DNA of 51,503 nucleotides, from assembly GCA_902599665.1 (NCBI GenBank), contig CACKGK010000009.1, positions 1 through 51,503 of the forward strand, in the 5' to 3' direction. Positions 34,432 to 44,849 of the stretch are shown one piece after another (the first letter of the stretch is position 1; every line of letters starts with the position of its first letter). The DNA is from an uncultured Pelagibacteraceae bacterium. GTDB lineage: Bacteria > Pseudomonadota > Alphaproteobacteria > Pelagibacterales > Pelagibacteraceae. The position numbers and the translations under genes were made by a program. The notes beneath the pieces were generated by a model. That model was not told the DNA's origin. It saw only the letters and a program-made list of their open reading frames with translations, and made no database searches.

Positions 34432-35047
34432 ATTTAGTCTCAGAAGTACCAGCTGAAACTATAAATTTAGAAGCTTCCTCAAATGTCATATCAAGATACA
34501 CAACCTCACTTTTAGGAAACATTAGCAAGAAACCACTGGTCGGATTTGGTGTAGTAGGAACAAAAACATTGACTAATTCTGTATTAGTTTTTTTTGAAAT
34601 CTCACCCTTATTCTCTTTTGTTGCAAAACCAACTGCCCATGAGCCCTTTCTTGGGTACTGAATTAGAACTACACTTTTTTTTGAACCTTTTTTTGGTGCA
34701 AATGTTTCTGTCATTTGTCCAATAGCAGAATATATGGTCCTTAAAATTGGAATTTTTTTTAATAAATCATTAAATATCTGTAAAAATTTTTTTCCAATAA
34801 ATGAAAGTGATAATCCACCTACAAGAGTAATAAAGATTACCGAAAGTAATATTTCTAAACCCGGTATCGCAAATGGTAGGTAGCTATTTGGATTTATTCC
34901 TTGTGGAATTAATTTCGATGAAATTGATATAAAAAAAGTTGTAAGATATAATGTGATACCAATAGGGACTAAAACAACAATTCCTGTTATAAAGTAGTTT
35001 CTTAGTCTTGATATAAATGAAATTCTTTTTCTTCTAATTTTTGACAT
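34424..35047 (-). CDS. DUF502-family membrane protein
   Basis: Inner-membrane protein of 207 residues with two helices (about 15-38 and 52-78) and a soluble C-terminal part. LRNYFITGIVVLVPIGITLYLT (15-36 region), the IPLLRTIYS-like IPILRTIYSAIGQ and the FVPTTPNPTSGFLLMF motif define DUF502. Adjacent to recG in many Alphaproteobacteria. Function unknown. It overlaps the recG stop by 8 bases, tail to tail. Confidence 0.88.
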   Translation of the reverse strand: MSKIRRKRISFISRLRNYFITGIVVLVPIGITLYLTTFFISISSKLIPQGINPNSYLPFAIPGLEILLSVIFITLVGGLSLSFIGKKFLQIFNDLLKKIPILRTIYSAIGQMTETFAPKKGSKKSVVLIQYPRKGSWAVGFATKENKGEISKKTNTELVNVFVPTTPNPTSGFLLMFPKSEVVYLDMTFEEASKFIVSAGTSETKSK

Positions 35048-35093
35048 AACTTCAATTGATTATAAATTACATGTAATATAAATATTAAGAAAA

Positions 35094-35915
35094 GTGAATA
35101 GAAGAAATTTTATATATTTGATGGGTTGTGGCTGCCTTTCTGCTGGTTTACATGCCTGCACTACGACTCCAATCACAGATAGAAGACAATTAAAATTAAT
35201 CCCAGAATCAAAGTTAAATGCACAAGCTGCTGAATTGTATGAAAAAGTAAAACAAAAAGCTAAATTAAGTGACGATAAAGAAAGTTTAGATAAAATTATT
35301 GCAATTGGGTCAAAAATAGAAACGTCGATATCTGAATATTTTTATAAAAATAATATGGATGATCCCACAATAAACTTTAATTGGGAATATATTTTAATAG
35401 ATAATAAAAAAGTTAAAAATGCATGGTGTATGCCTGGAGGAAAAATTGCTGTTTATACTGGTATGTTAGATATTACAAAAAATGATGACGGTTTAGCTGC
35501 TGTAATGGGTCATGAAATTGCTCATGCAGTTGCAAAACATTCAGTTGAAAGAGCTAGTAGAACTGTGCTTTTAAACACTACTACAGGAATAATAGATATT
35601 GCAACTGGTGGAAAATTATCTCAGATCAATAGAACAACTGGTATGAATACAGTTGGATTGTTATCTCAAATTGGAATAATGAACCCTTTTACAAGAAAAC
35701 AAGAAAGTGAAGCTGATTACTTAGGATTAATTTTTTCTTCTTTATCTGGTTACGATATTAGAGAAACTACCAAAATATGGGAAAGAATGAAGAAAGCAAA
35801 TAAAGGTAAAGAACCACTTGAATTTATGAGCACACATCCTTCAAATGATAGAAGAATTGACCAGATCAGTAATTGGATTAACGAGATTATTCTAAAGTAC
35901 CCACCAATAGGCTGA
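35094..35915 (+). CDS. M48-family metalloprotease, probable lipoprotein
   Basis: Periplasmic zinc protease of 273 residues resembling LoiP/YggG. Zinc motif HEIAH (140-144) and the third ligand region ESEAD (204-208) are intact. The N-terminus has an RRNFIY pair at 3-8 followed by a hydrophobic stretch and a lipobox-like LHAC (Cys22), so it looks like a lipoprotein that may use the Tat route. The start is GTG 35094; an ATG at residue 10 would remove the arginines but keep the lipobox. It ends 5 bases before tRNA-Lys on the other strand. Confidence 0.9.
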   Translation: MNRRNFIYLMGCGCLSAGLHACTTTPITDRRQLKLIPESKLNAQAAELYEKVKQKAKLSDDKESLDKIIAIGSKIETSISEYFYKNNMDDPTINFNWEYILIDNKKVKNAWCMPGGKIAVYTGMLDITKNDDGLAAVMGHEIAHAVAKHSVERASRTVLLNTTTGIIDIATGGKLSQINRTTGMNTVGLLSQIGIMNPFTRKQESEADYLGLIFSSLSGYDIRETTKIWERMKKANKGKEPLEFMSTHPSNDRRIDQISNWINEIILKYPPIG

Positions 35916-35920
35916 AGAGT

Positions 35921-35996
<76 letters not shown>

Positions 35997-36046
35997 AACA
36001 CGAAAATTCTTATATTGATTTTTTTATATTTGGCAATGGTAAAAAT

Positions 36047-37165
36047 TTACAAAATATTAATATACTTGTCATGAAATTCATCAAAAGTTCCCATTTTAAT
36101 ATTTTTTCGAATTTCATACATAAGTTCTTGATAAAAGTTTAAGTTATTTAACGTTAAAATCATTGAGGCCAACATCTCATTAGTATTATGAAGGTGATTC
36201 AAATAATTTTTAGAGTATTTATTAAGGTCAAATTTAGTTACACTACTATCTAGGGGTGTATTATCTAATTTATTTTCAGAATTTCTTATTTGAATTCTGC
36301 CATTCCAAGTAAAAGCTAGTCCAGTTCTTCCAGATCTTGTAGGTAAGACACAATCGAACATATCTATACCTCTTTTAACTGCCCCTAATATATCAGATGG
36401 AGTTCCTACACCCATTAAATATCTCGGTTTATCCACTGGTAAATAGTCTTTAATACCATCTAAAACATCAAACATTTCCTTTTGAGTTTCTCCAACGGCT
36501 AAACCTCCAATTGCGTATCCATCAAATTTTATGTTAATTAATTTTCTTAAAGATTCAATTCTAAGATCATTAAATAAACCACCTTGAACAATACCAAACA
36601 AAGCTTTATGAGGGTTATTTCCAAATTCATTCTTAGATCTTATTGCCCACTCTGTAGATAAATTCATTGATTTTTCAATTTTATTATAATCATTAGTATT
36701 TTTTGGACACTCATCCATCACCATAACAATATCTGAGTTGAGTTTTTTTTGAATTTTAATACTTTCTTCTGGACTTAAAATAAAAGTTTTTCCATCAATG
36801 TGTGATTGGAAAATTGCACCTTTATCTCTATCAATTTTATTAAATTTAGATAGAGACATCACCTGATAGCCGCCAGAGTCAGTCAATATAGGAAGTTTGC
36901 AATTCATAAATTTATGCAATCCACCAACAGCTTCAATCCTTTCTGTGCCAGGTCTTATCATTAAGTGATAAGTATTAGAGAGAATTATCTCACTTCCTGT
37001 TTCAATAATGTCATCAATAAAAACTCCTTTAACCGTTGCTTGAGTGCCTACAGGCATAAATGCAGGAGTATTAATATCCCCACGATGAGTTTCAATTAAT
37101 CCAACACGATAATTTTTACTTTGATGTTTTACGCTAAAAGAAAAATTCTTTTTTATGTCTTCCAT
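36047..37165 (-). CDS. tgt: Queuine tRNA-ribosyltransferase homologue lacking zinc ligands
   Basis: TGT exchanges guanine 34 of GUN-anticodon tRNAs for preQ1. 372 residues with a TIM barrel: catalytic Asp96 (LTDSGGYQ) and Asp271 (MFDCVLPTRSGR), substrate motifs DECP and GIVQGG and GGLAVGE are all intact. The zinc site is not: against the Zymomonas mobilis enzyme (ligands Cys318, Cys320, Cys323, His349; constant offset 9) the residues are Val309, Lys311, Leu314 and Asn340. The surrounding NKYSKNYLNHLH and LTLNNL helices still align, so this is substitution, not deletion. queA, which often precedes tgt in this class, is absent. Confidence 0.92.
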   Translation of the reverse strand: MEDIKKNFSFSVKHQSKNYRVGLIETHRGDINTPAFMPVGTQATVKGVFIDDIIETGSEIILSNTYHLMIRPGTERIEAVGGLHKFMNCKLPILTDSGGYQVMSLSKFNKIDRDKGAIFQSHIDGKTFILSPEESIKIQKKLNSDIVMVMDECPKNTNDYNKIEKSMNLSTEWAIRSKNEFGNNPHKALFGIVQGGLFNDLRIESLRKLINIKFDGYAIGGLAVGETQKEMFDVLDGIKDYLPVDKPRYLMGVGTPSDILGAVKRGIDMFDCVLPTRSGRTGLAFTWNGRIQIRNSENKLDNTPLDSSVTKFDLNKYSKNYLNHLHNTNEMLASMILTLNNLNFYQELMYEIRKNIKMGTFDEFHDKYINIL

Positions 37166-37175
37166 CCATTAAATT

Positions 37176-37730
37176 CTACTCAGATTTAAAGCTAATTATT
37201 TTGTCTGGATTAGAAACAGATCCATTGGGTCCATCTCCTTTTGTTATCATATCAACAAATTCCATACCCTCGATTACTTTTCCAAATACTGTATATTGTC
37301 TATCGAGATGAGGTGTAGGACCAAAACAAATAAAGAACTGACTGTTTGCACTATTTGGATCTGAAGATCTTGCCATTGACAATGTTCCCCTCTCGTGTGG
37401 AAGATCGTTAAATTCCTCTTTAAGATCTGGCATGTCTGAACCACCCATGCCTGCTCTACTTAAGTTAAAACTATCTGAGGATGAGTTTCCAAATTGAACA
37501 TCTCCTGTTTGAGCCATGAAGCCATCGATTACTCTATGAAAAACAACTCCATCATATTTTCCACTGTTAGCAAGTGTGGTTATTCTTTTAACATGGTTTG
37601 GTGCTACATTTGGAAATAATTCAATTTTTACATCTCCATCTTTTAATTTAAGTATCATTGTATTCTCCTTTGCATTTAAAACTGTTGTTAATAATATTGA
37701 TATAAATAGAATAATAATTTTTTTAAGCAT
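37176..37730 (-). CDS. Peptidyl-prolyl cis-trans isomerase, cyclophilin type, exported
   Basis: Proline isomerase of 184 residues. Signal peptide (about 1-20, LNAKE) then the cyclophilin core: VVFHRVIDGFMAQTGD (about 59-74) with catalytic Arg, HERGTLSMARS, NSANSQFFICFGPTPHLD and YTVFGKVIEGM. Periplasmic location is inferred from the signal peptide. It overlaps coaD by 8 bases and belongs to the gyrA-coaD-ppi-tgt run. Confidence 0.93.
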   Translation of the reverse strand: MLKKIIILFISILLTTVLNAKENTMILKLKDGDVKIELFPNVAPNHVKRITTLANSGKYDGVVFHRVIDGFMAQTGDVQFGNSSSDSFNLSRAGMGGSDMPDLKEEFNDLPHERGTLSMARSSDPNSANSQFFICFGPTPHLDRQYTVFGKVIEGMEFVDMITKGDGPNGSVSNPDKIISFKSE

Positions 37731-38217
37731 AAACTTCTTTCAGTGACTTGATAGTGCTTTTAGTTGTAAATTTTTTTAAATCACCTTTGTGTAAAGCAAT
37801 TTCTTTAACAAATCTCGATGAAATAATCTGATTTTCAACATCAGACATAAGAAACACTGTTTCTACTTTATTATTTAATTTTCTATTCATTCCAGCTAGT
37901 TGAAACTCATATTCAAAATCAGAAACAGCCCTCAAACCTCTAATAATTAAGTTTGACTTATATTTTTTACATAGTTTTGTTGTTAGTGAATTAAATTTAA
38001 TCACCTTGATTTTATTTTTTGGAAGTTTTAGGTCTACATATAAAGCTTTTGAAACAATTTTTAATCTTTCATCTATTGGAAATAAAAAATTTTTCTCATT
38101 ACCGTCAGATATACCAACAATGATTTTATCTACGATTTTTAGAGCTTTTTTTATAACATCTATATGACCGTTTGTTATCGGATCAAATGTTCCAGGATAT
38201 ATAGCTATATTTTTCAT
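37723..38217 (-). CDS. coaD: Phosphopantetheine adenylyltransferase
   Basis: Penultimate step of coenzyme A synthesis. 164 residues; the nucleotidyltransferase motif YPGTFDPITNGHID (7-20) with the TxGH-type histidine, the RGLRAVSDFEYEF stretch (about 93-105) and the ISSRFVKEIA motif are diagnostic. The start shares one base with the gyrA stop. Confidence 0.96.
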   Translation of the reverse strand: MKNIAIYPGTFDPITNGHIDVIKKALKIVDKIIVGISDGNEKNFLFPIDERLKIVSKALYVDLKLPKNKIKVIKFNSLTTKLCKKYKSNLIIRGLRAVSDFEYEFQLAGMNRKLNNKVETVFLMSDVENQIISSRFVKEIALHKGDLKKFTTKSTIKSLKEVYA

Positions 38218-40799
38218 TAAACTAAATTATCATCTAATTTAATTGAGGAAACCACCTTTTCGTCACCAGTTAATTTAATAATTCTTACTCCTTGTGTGTT
38301 TCTTCCAGCAATTCTTATTTCCTTCACAGCAGTTCTTATCACTCTGCCTTTATTGGTAGAAATTAATATTTGATCACCTTCAAAAACAGGGAAAGATGAT
38401 GAGACATTACCGTTTCTTGGAGAATTAACTATACCAATTATTCCCTTTCCTCCTCGATTTGTGACTCTAAAATCATAATGAGATGTTCTTTTACCATAAC
38501 CATTTTCTGTAATTGATAAGATAAATTTTTCTTTAGCTATCACTTCAGATTTTTCGTCTTTAGTTTTACTTTTACTTTTTTTAATTTCATCTTTATCAAT
38601 TATAGATAACGAGACAATTGTATCTTTTTCTGAAAGATTAATACCTCTAATACCTTTAGAAGATCTGCCCTTAAAGACTCTAAGTTTTTTAGACTCAAAT
38701 CTAATACATTTACCAAATTTTGTATTTAGCATGATATCTTGATCATCCGTACATATTTTTACCCCAATAATCTTATCATCAGAGTCTAATTTCATTGCAA
38801 TTTTTCCAGAAGCATTAATAGACGAAAAATCCTCTAAATTATTCTTTCTTATTTTCCCTTTGCTAGTTGCAAATATGATATGCATATTTTTTTTATTAAC
38901 ATCTTCATCTGGAAAAGGCATAATCGAACTAATTGATTGATGGTTTTTTAGGGGTAAAATATTGAAGAGAGATTTACCTTTAGATGAAGCAGAGCCCTCA
39001 GGTATTTTCCAGGCTTTAACTTTATAAGCTAAACCTTCTGTAGAAAAAAATAATAAAGATGTATGTGTATCCACAGATAATGTTTGAACAACTGAGTCTT
39101 CTTCTCTAGTTTTTATTCCTGTTTTTCCTTTTCCACCTCTTTTTTGCTGCTTAACTCCACTTAGGGCACCTCTTTTTATATATCCTTGAAGTGTTATTGT
39201 AATTATGACTGACTCTTTTTGTATTGTCTCTTCTATGTCATAATTTAATACAGCATCTATAATTTTTGTTCTTCTAGGAACCGAAAATTTATCTTTAATT
39301 GTCTGAAGATCATTGCTTATTACTCTTAACAACTCATTTTTAGAATTTATAATTTTCTTATATTCAGAAATCTCAACAGCTAATTTTTTAATTTCTATCT
39401 CAATTTCATTAATACCTATAGCCGTTAATTTTTGAAGTCTAAGTTCTAATATGGAAGTTACTTGATCATTAGATAATACATACTTTCCTTTGTAATTTTT
39501 GTTATCTACTAATTTAATAAGTTTTGATGCATGGATTATTTTCCAAGTTGTTTTTAAAAGTGAATTTTTTGCCTCTTCAGGATTTTTAGAAGATCTAATT
39601 ATTTTAATAACTTTATCAATGTTTTCAACGCTAACAGATAGTCCTAATAGAATATGAACTCTCTCCTCTGCCTTTTTAAGATCAAATTTAGTTCTTTTTA
39701 TAACTACATCTTCTCTAAACTTTAAAAAGTTTTCTAAAAAATCTTTTAAATTACAAGTCTTTGGTTTCTGATCAACGATTGCTAAAGAATTAAAACCGAA
39801 AGATGACTCTACTGATGTATACTTGTATAATTGTCTTTTAACAGTTTCAGGTTCAACATTTCTTCTAAGATCAATGGACACTCTAATACCTTCGCTGTTT
39901 GATTCATCTCTTATATCACTTATACCTTCAATTTTTTTATCTCTTACCAGTTCTGCAATTCTTTCATTTAGGTTAGATTTGTTAATTTGGTAAGGTATAG
40001 ATGAAACTACAAGTCTATCTTTACCATTTTTCAGATTTTCGACCGAAATTTCTCCACGAATTTTAAAAGATCCTCTTCCAGTTTTGTATCCTTGCTTAAT
40101 TATATCCTTACCAATTATTAATCCTCCAGTTGGGAAATCTGGACCTGGTATATGTTTCATTAATTCATTTATTTTAATATCTTTATTTTTTATCAAGGCT
40201 AAAGTTCCATCTATAACCTCACCTAAATTATGAGGAGGTATACTTGTCGCCATTCCAACTGCAATACCACCAGCACCATTAACTAAAAGATTTGGATATT
40301 GTGCAGGTAATACAACAGGTTCTTGCTCTGTTTCATCATAATTGCTTTTAAAGGATACGGTATTTTTTTCTATATCATCAATTAGAAACTGTGAAACTTT
40401 TGCAAGTTTGGTTTCTGTATATCTCATTGCTGCAGGAGGATCTCCGTCTATAGATCCAAAATTTCCTTGCCCATCTACTAAAGGCAAGCTCATTGAAAAC
40501 TCTTGAACCATTCGGACAAGAGCATCATAAACAGCTTGATCACCATGAGGATGGTATTTACCAATTACATCTCCAACAATTCTTGCAGACTTTCTAAATT
40601 GTTTTGACCAATCAAAACCACCTTTGTGCATTGCATAAATAATTCTTCTGTGAACAGGTTTTAATCCATCTCTTATATCAGGTAGTGCCCTACTTACTAT
40701 AACACTCATAGCGTAAGATAAATATGATGAACTCATCTCATCATACATTGAGATTGGTTTTATATTATTATTTATCTTTGGAATTTCGTTTTTTTCCAT
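38217..40799 (-). CDS. gyrA: DNA gyrase subunit A
   Basis: Breakage-rejoining subunit of gyrase, 860 residues. Winged-helix with catalytic Tyr127 (AMRYTET), the quinolone-pocket stretch [12 protein letters not shown] (81-92), a tower/coiled-coil region and the C-terminal pinwheel with a GyrA box QKRGGKG (around residue 550), which separates it from ParC. The position equivalent to E. coli Ser83 is Gln88, while Asp87 is kept as Asp92. It follows ssb by 5 bases. Confidence 0.97.
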   Translation of the reverse strand: MEKNEIPKINNNIKPISMYDEMSSSYLSYAMSVIVSRALPDIRDGLKPVHRRIIYAMHKGGFDWSKQFRKSARIVGDVIGKYHPHGDQAVYDALVRMVQEFSMSLPLVDGQGNFGSIDGDPPAAMRYTETKLAKVSQFLIDDIEKNTVSFKSNYDETEQEPVVLPAQYPNLLVNGAGGIAVGMATSIPPHNLGEVIDGTLALIKNKDIKINELMKHIPGPDFPTGGLIIGKDIIKQGYKTGRGSFKIRGEISVENLKNGKDRLVVSSIPYQINKSNLNERIAELVRDKKIEGISDIRDESNSEGIRVSIDLRRNVEPETVKRQLYKYTSVESSFGFNSLAIVDQKPKTCNLKDFLENFLKFREDVVIKRTKFDLKKAEERVHILLGLSVSVENIDKVIKIIRSSKNPEEAKNSLLKTTWKIIHASKLIKLVDNKNYKGKYVLSNDQVTSILELRLQKLTAIGINEIEIEIKKLAVEISEYKKIINSKNELLRVISNDLQTIKDKFSVPRRTKIIDAVLNYDIEETIQKESVIITITLQGYIKRGALSGVKQQKRGGKGKTGIKTREEDSVVQTLSVDTHTSLLFFSTEGLAYKVKAWKIPEGSASSKGKSLFNILPLKNHQSISSIMPFPDEDVNKKNMHIIFATSKGKIRKNNLEDFSSINASGKIAMKLDSDDKIIGVKICTDDQDIMLNTKFGKCIRFESKKLRVFKGRSSKGIRGINLSEKDTIVSLSIIDKDEIKKSKSKTKDEKSEVIAKEKFILSITENGYGKRTSHYDFRVTNRGGKGIIGIVNSPRNGNVSSSFPVFEGDQILISTNKGRVIRTAVKEIRIAGRNTQGVRIIKLTGDEKVVSSIKLDDNLV

Positions 40800-40804
40800 A
40801 TTAA

Positions 40805-41254
40805 TTAAAATGGAATATCGTCGTCTAAGCCACTTTGATCTGGTGCAGGACTATCATCAAAATTTTGTTTATTATCTTGTGATGCTATATTATTTTGATT
40901 ACCTCCTCCTAGCATTGTTAATGATGAATTATAACCTTGGATTAAAATTTCAGTAGAGTATTTATCTTGACCACTTTGCTCATCTTTCCATTTTCTTGTT
41001 GAAAGTTGCCCTTCAACGTACACTTGTGCACCTTTTTTTAAATACTGCTGAACAACATTTACCAAACCTTCATTAAAAACAACTATTCTGTGCCATTCAG
41101 TTTTTTCTTTTTTTTCTCCAGTGTTTTTGTCTTTCCAGGATTGACTTGTAGCAAGACTTAGTCTCGCAACACTTTTTCCGTTCACCATTTGCTTGACTTC
41201 AGGGTCTGCGCCCAAACGACCAATTAATAATACTTTATTTAAACTTCCAGCCAT
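40805..41254 (-). CDS. ssb: Single-stranded DNA-binding protein
   Basis: Homotetrameric OB-fold protein, 149 residues. N-terminal [17 protein letters not shown] (5-21), WHRIVVFNE and [11 protein letters not shown] strands make the OB domain (to about 110). A flexible Asn/Gln-rich linker leads to the acidic tip DDDIPF that recruits repair proteins. Transcribed away from uvrA with an 81-base gap. Confidence 0.97.
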   Translation of the reverse strand: MAGSLNKVLLIGRLGADPEVKQMVNGKSVARLSLATSQSWKDKNTGEKKEKTEWHRIVVFNEGLVNVVQQYLKKGAQVYVEGQLSTRKWKDEQSGQDKYSTEILIQGYNSSLTMLGGGNQNNIASQDNKQNFDDSPAPDQSGLDDDIPF

Positions 41255-41335
41255 AATATTTTAATATTTAAGAATGTTTATTATACCACTTATTAATCTG
41301 AATATTAATTTTATTATTCTAAAGCAACATAAATT

Positions 41336-44212
41336 ATGCTCAAAAAGATAGTTATTAAGGGTGCAAAAGAGCACAATTTAAAGAATATAACGCTTGAGAT
41401 TCCAAAAGAAAAATTTGTCGTGATTACAGGTTTATCAGGATCTGGAAAATCATCATTAGCTTTCGATACTGTATATGCTGAGGGACAAAGACGCTATGTA
41501 GAAAGCTTATCGGCGTATGCGAGACAGTTTCTTGACAAAATGAAAAAACCAAATGTAGATTTAATAGAAGGTTTAAGCCCAGCAATTTCTATTGAGCAAA
41601 AAAATACATCTAAAAATCCAAGATCTACAGTCGCAACAGTTACTGAAATTTATGATTATATGAGAGTTCTTTATGCGAGAGCTGGTATACCCTACTCACC
41701 ATTTACAGGTTTACCAATTGCTTCTCAAACAATTAGTCAAATAGTAGATAAAATCAAAACTCTTCCAAAAAAATCTACTATTTACTTATTTGCACCTGTT
41801 GTTAGAGGAAGAAAAGGAGAATATCGAAAAGATATACTTGGTTATAAAAAAAGAGGATTTAGAAAAATTAAAGTAGATAACAAATTATATGATATTGATG
41901 AGGTTCCAGAATTAAATAAAAAACTTAAACATGATATCTCTGTCTTAGTCGATAGAATAGTTCTTAATGCATCATTAGGTAATAGATTAGCAGAGAGTGT
42001 AGAAACAGCTGTAAATTTAGCTAATGGTCTTATGTTTGTAGAGTATGAAGATGAAACCCTTCCAAAAAAATTTAGAAAAATAGAAAATTTAATTTTTTCT
42101 ACAAAATTTGCATGTCCAGAGAGTGGTTTTACTATCGAAGAAATAGAACCTAGATTATTTTCTTTCAACAGTCCTTATGGTGCATGCGAAGAATGCGAAG
42201 GTATAGGAGTAAAATTAAATGTAGATCCTAAATTAGTAGTGCCAGATGAAAAAAAAACTATAGCAGATGGCGCAATTGAACCTTGGTCAAAATCGTCTTC
42301 TTTATACTACGCTCAAACTTTAGCATCTATAGCAAAACATTATGGATTTTCGTTAAATGATAGATGGTCAAAATTACCAAAAAAAATTAAAGATGTAATT
42401 CTTTTTGGATCAGACGATGAGGAAATAAAATTTTCTTATGATGATGGATATGAAAAGTATTCACATAAAAAAACATTTGAGGGTGTAGTAAATAATCTTG
42501 AAAGAAGGTTTTTAGAAACTGATAGTGATTGGAAAAGAGAAGAAATTTCACAATATCAATCTGATACAAAATGTGAAAGGTGTAATGGACACAGATTAAA
42601 AGATGAAGCTTTATGTGTAAAAATTAATGAACTTAATATTAGTGAAGTTACAGAAAAATCAATTTACGATGCAAAAGAGTGGTTTAAATCACTAGAAACC
42701 AAACTAGATAAAAGGCAATTAAAAATAGCACAACACATACTTAAAGAAATTAACGAAAGATTAAACTTTTTGTTAAATGTTGGGCTTGATTACCTAACAT
42801 TATCAAGAGAATCTGGAACATTGTCAGGAGGTGAAGCTCAAAGAATTAGATTAGCATCTCAAATAGGATCTGGATTAACTGGTGTGTTATATGTTCTTGA
42901 TGAGCCGTCCATAGGTTTGCACCAAAAAGATAATGTAAAGTTAATTAATGCATTAAAAAGATTAAGAGATCTGGGGAATACAGTAATTGTGGTTGAACAT
43001 GATACAGAGACGATGGAAAATGCTGACCATATAATTGACCTTGGTCCTGAAGCTGGAAATAAAGGTGGGGAAGTAATTGCACAAGGTTCATACAAAGATA
43101 TTCTTAATAATGATAAAAGTATTACTGGAAGATACTTATCAAATAAGAGCTACATACCCATCCCACGAAATAGAAGATTAGCGAAGAATGGTAGATTTTT
43201 AGAAATTAATGGTGCAACTGGTAATAATTTAAATAACGTAAATCTTAAAATCCCATTAGGAAGTTTCACATGTGTTACTGGAGTATCTGGTAGTGGTAAA
43301 TCAACATTGATACTTCAAACGCTTTACAATGCTTTAAATCTTACTTTGAATAATAATAAATCAAGAAAAATACCAAAACCATTTAGAGGTTTTAAAGGAA
43401 TTGAATTAGTAGACAAAATTATTGACATTGATCAATCACCAATTGGAAGAACACCAAGATCAAATCCAGCCACTTATACTGGTGCTTTTGGACCGATTAG
43501 GGATTGGTTTACTAATTTACCAGAAGCAAAAAGTAGAGGTTATAAACCTGGAAGATTTTCTTTTAACGTTAAAGGTGGACGTTGTGAAGCTTGTGAAGGT
43601 GATGGAGTAATAACATACGAAATGCATTTTTTACCTGATGTATACATAACTTGTGATGAATGCAAAGGAACAAGGTACAATAGAGAAACATTAGAAATTA
43701 AATTTAAAGATAAAAGTATTGCAGACGTTTTAAATATGACTGTGGATGAAGGTTGTGAATACTTTGAGAATATCTCAAATATAAAGACTAAATTGTTAAC
43801 ACTCAAAAAAGTTGGATTGGGTTATATAAAAATAGGTCAGCAAGCAACTACCCTCTCTGGTGGTGAGGCACAAAGAATAAAGCTAGCAAAAGAATTATCT
43901 AAAAGATCAACAGGAAGAACTATTTATATTTTGGATGAACCGACTACAGGATTGCATCAACATGATATTAAAAAATTATTAGAAATACTTCATACTTTTG
44001 TAGCAACAGGAAATACAGTTGTTGTAATTGAGCACAATTTAGACGTAATAAAAACAGCTGATTATATTGTTGATATGGGACCTGATGGTGGAGTGAAAGG
44101 TGGAAATATTATAGCAGAGGGTAAACCTGAGGAAATTATTAATGTTAAAGACAGTTATACAGGTAAATTTTTAAAACCTTTACTAGATAACAAATTTAAA
44201 AAAACTGCTTAA
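41336..44212 (+). CDS. uvrA: Excinuclease ABC subunit A
   Basis: Damage-sensing ATPase of nucleotide excision repair, 958 residues. Two ABC ATPase halves: Walker [10 protein letters not shown] (about 32-40) and GVSGSGKST (about 648-656), two LSGGEAQR signatures and Walker B LDEPS / LDEPTTGLH. The C-terminal zinc module CEACEGDG...CDECKG is intact; in the N-terminal module one cysteine is serine (CPES), a form also common in other Alphaproteobacteria. No alphaproteobacterial LexA site (GTTC-N7-GTTC) is visible in the gap to ssb. Confidence 0.97.
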   Translation: MLKKIVIKGAKEHNLKNITLEIPKEKFVVITGLSGSGKSSLAFDTVYAEGQRRYVESLSAYARQFLDKMKKPNVDLIEGLSPAISIEQKNTSKNPRSTVATVTEIYDYMRVLYARAGIPYSPFTGLPIASQTISQIVDKIKTLPKKSTIYLFAPVVRGRKGEYRKDILGYKKRGFRKIKVDNKLYDIDEVPELNKKLKHDISVLVDRIVLNASLGNRLAESVETAVNLANGLMFVEYEDETLPKKFRKIENLIFSTKFACPESGFTIEEIEPRLFSFNSPYGACEECEGIGVKLNVDPKLVVPDEKKTIADGAIEPWSKSSSLYYAQTLASIAKHYGFSLNDRWSKLPKKIKDVILFGSDDEEIKFSYDDGYEKYSHKKTFEGVVNNLERRFLETDSDWKREEISQYQSDTKCERCNGHRLKDEALCVKINELNISEVTEKSIYDAKEWFKSLETKLDKRQLKIAQHILKEINERLNFLLNVGLDYLTLSRESGTLSGGEAQRIRLASQIGSGLTGVLYVLDEPSIGLHQKDNVKLINALKRLRDLGNTVIVVEHDTETMENADHIIDLGPEAGNKGGEVIAQGSYKDILNNDKSITGRYLSNKSYIPIPRNRRLAKNGRFLEINGATGNNLNNVNLKIPLGSFTCVTGVSGSGKSTLILQTLYNALNLTLNNNKSRKIPKPFRGFKGIELVDKIIDIDQSPIGRTPRSNPATYTGAFGPIRDWFTNLPEAKSRGYKPGRFSFNVKGGRCEACEGDGVITYEMHFLPDVYITCDECKGTRYNRETLEIKFKDKSIADVLNMTVDEGCEYFENISNIKTKLLTLKKVGLGYIKIGQQATTLSGGEAQRIKLAKELSKRSTGRTIYILDEPTTGLHQHDIKKLLEILHTFVATGNTVVVIEHNLDVIKTADYIVDMGPDGGVKGGNIIAEGKPEEIINVKDSYTGKFLKPLLDNKFKKTA

Positions 44213-44246
44213 AAAATATTTAAAAATGATATAAAATAAAAAAAAT

Positions 44247-44849
44247 ATGACATCGATTCTTCAATCTTTATCAAAAACTATTCACGTTTCTTTGGCACTA
44301 TCAATCTTACTATTCCTTGGTTTGTATTTTGGAAACGGTGGTTTTGATATCGATTTAGTTTTTTGGAGTTGGTTATTTAGATACATACATGTAATTGTAG
44401 CCATCATGTGGATAGGATTACTTTGGTATTTTAATTTTGTACAAATACCTAATATGGCTAAAATTCCAGATGAGCAAAAACCAGCTATTGGAAAAGTGAT
44501 TGCACCAGCAGCACTATTTTGGTTTAGATGGGCAGCTTTATTCACAGTAATTTCTGGACTTATATTAGCATATTTAAATGGTTATGTTCATCAAGCTATG
44601 GCCCTTGGAATTGGATCGGGTGGTGGTAAAGCTACGGCTATTGGAATTGGTATGTGGCTTGGAATAATCATGGCTTTTAATGTTTGGTTTGTTATTTGGC
44701 CTAATCAGAAAAAAGCTTTGGGTATTGTAACGGTTGAACCAGATGTTAAGGCAAAATCAGCAAAAACTGCAATGTTATTTTCTAGAACAAATACTTTGCT
44801 ATCGTTGCCGATGTTGTTATCGATGGTTGTAGCTCAAAACTTGTATTAA
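44247..44849 (+). CDS. PuuD/urate oxidase N-terminal-like membrane protein
   Basis: Membrane protein of 200 residues with about five or six helices. The LFRYIHVIVAIMWIGLLWYFNFVQIP stretch (about 45-69, beginning LFRYIHV) and the GIGMWLGIIMAFNVWFVIWPNQ segment are typical of the Urate_ox_N domain of PuuD; histidines in the helices are candidate haem or metal ligands. The cytochrome c domain that completes urate hydroxylase PuuD is missing, so urate oxidation is uncertain. It follows uvrA by 34 bases and overlaps secF by 4 bases tail to tail. Confidence 0.75.
   Translation: MTSILQSLSKTIHVSLALSILLFLGLYFGNGGFDIDLVFWSWLFRYIHVIVAIMWIGLLWYFNFVQIPNMAKIPDEQKPAIGKVIAPAALFWFRWAALFTVISGLILAYLNGYVHQAMALGIGSGGGKATAIGIGMWLGIIMAFNVWFVIWPNQKKALGIVTVEPDVKAKSAKTAMLFSRTNTLLSLPMLLSMVVAQNLY

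Noticed and set aside
41255..41335. LexA/SOS operator between ssb and uvrA
   Set aside because: No GTTC-N7-GTTC (alphaproteobacterial box), no GAAC, and no CTGT-N8-ACAG seen in the 81-base gap.
42110..42200. UvrA N-terminal zinc module with CPES instead of CPxC
   Set aside because: The same serine form is common in other alphaproteobacterial UvrA proteins, so it is not special to this organism.
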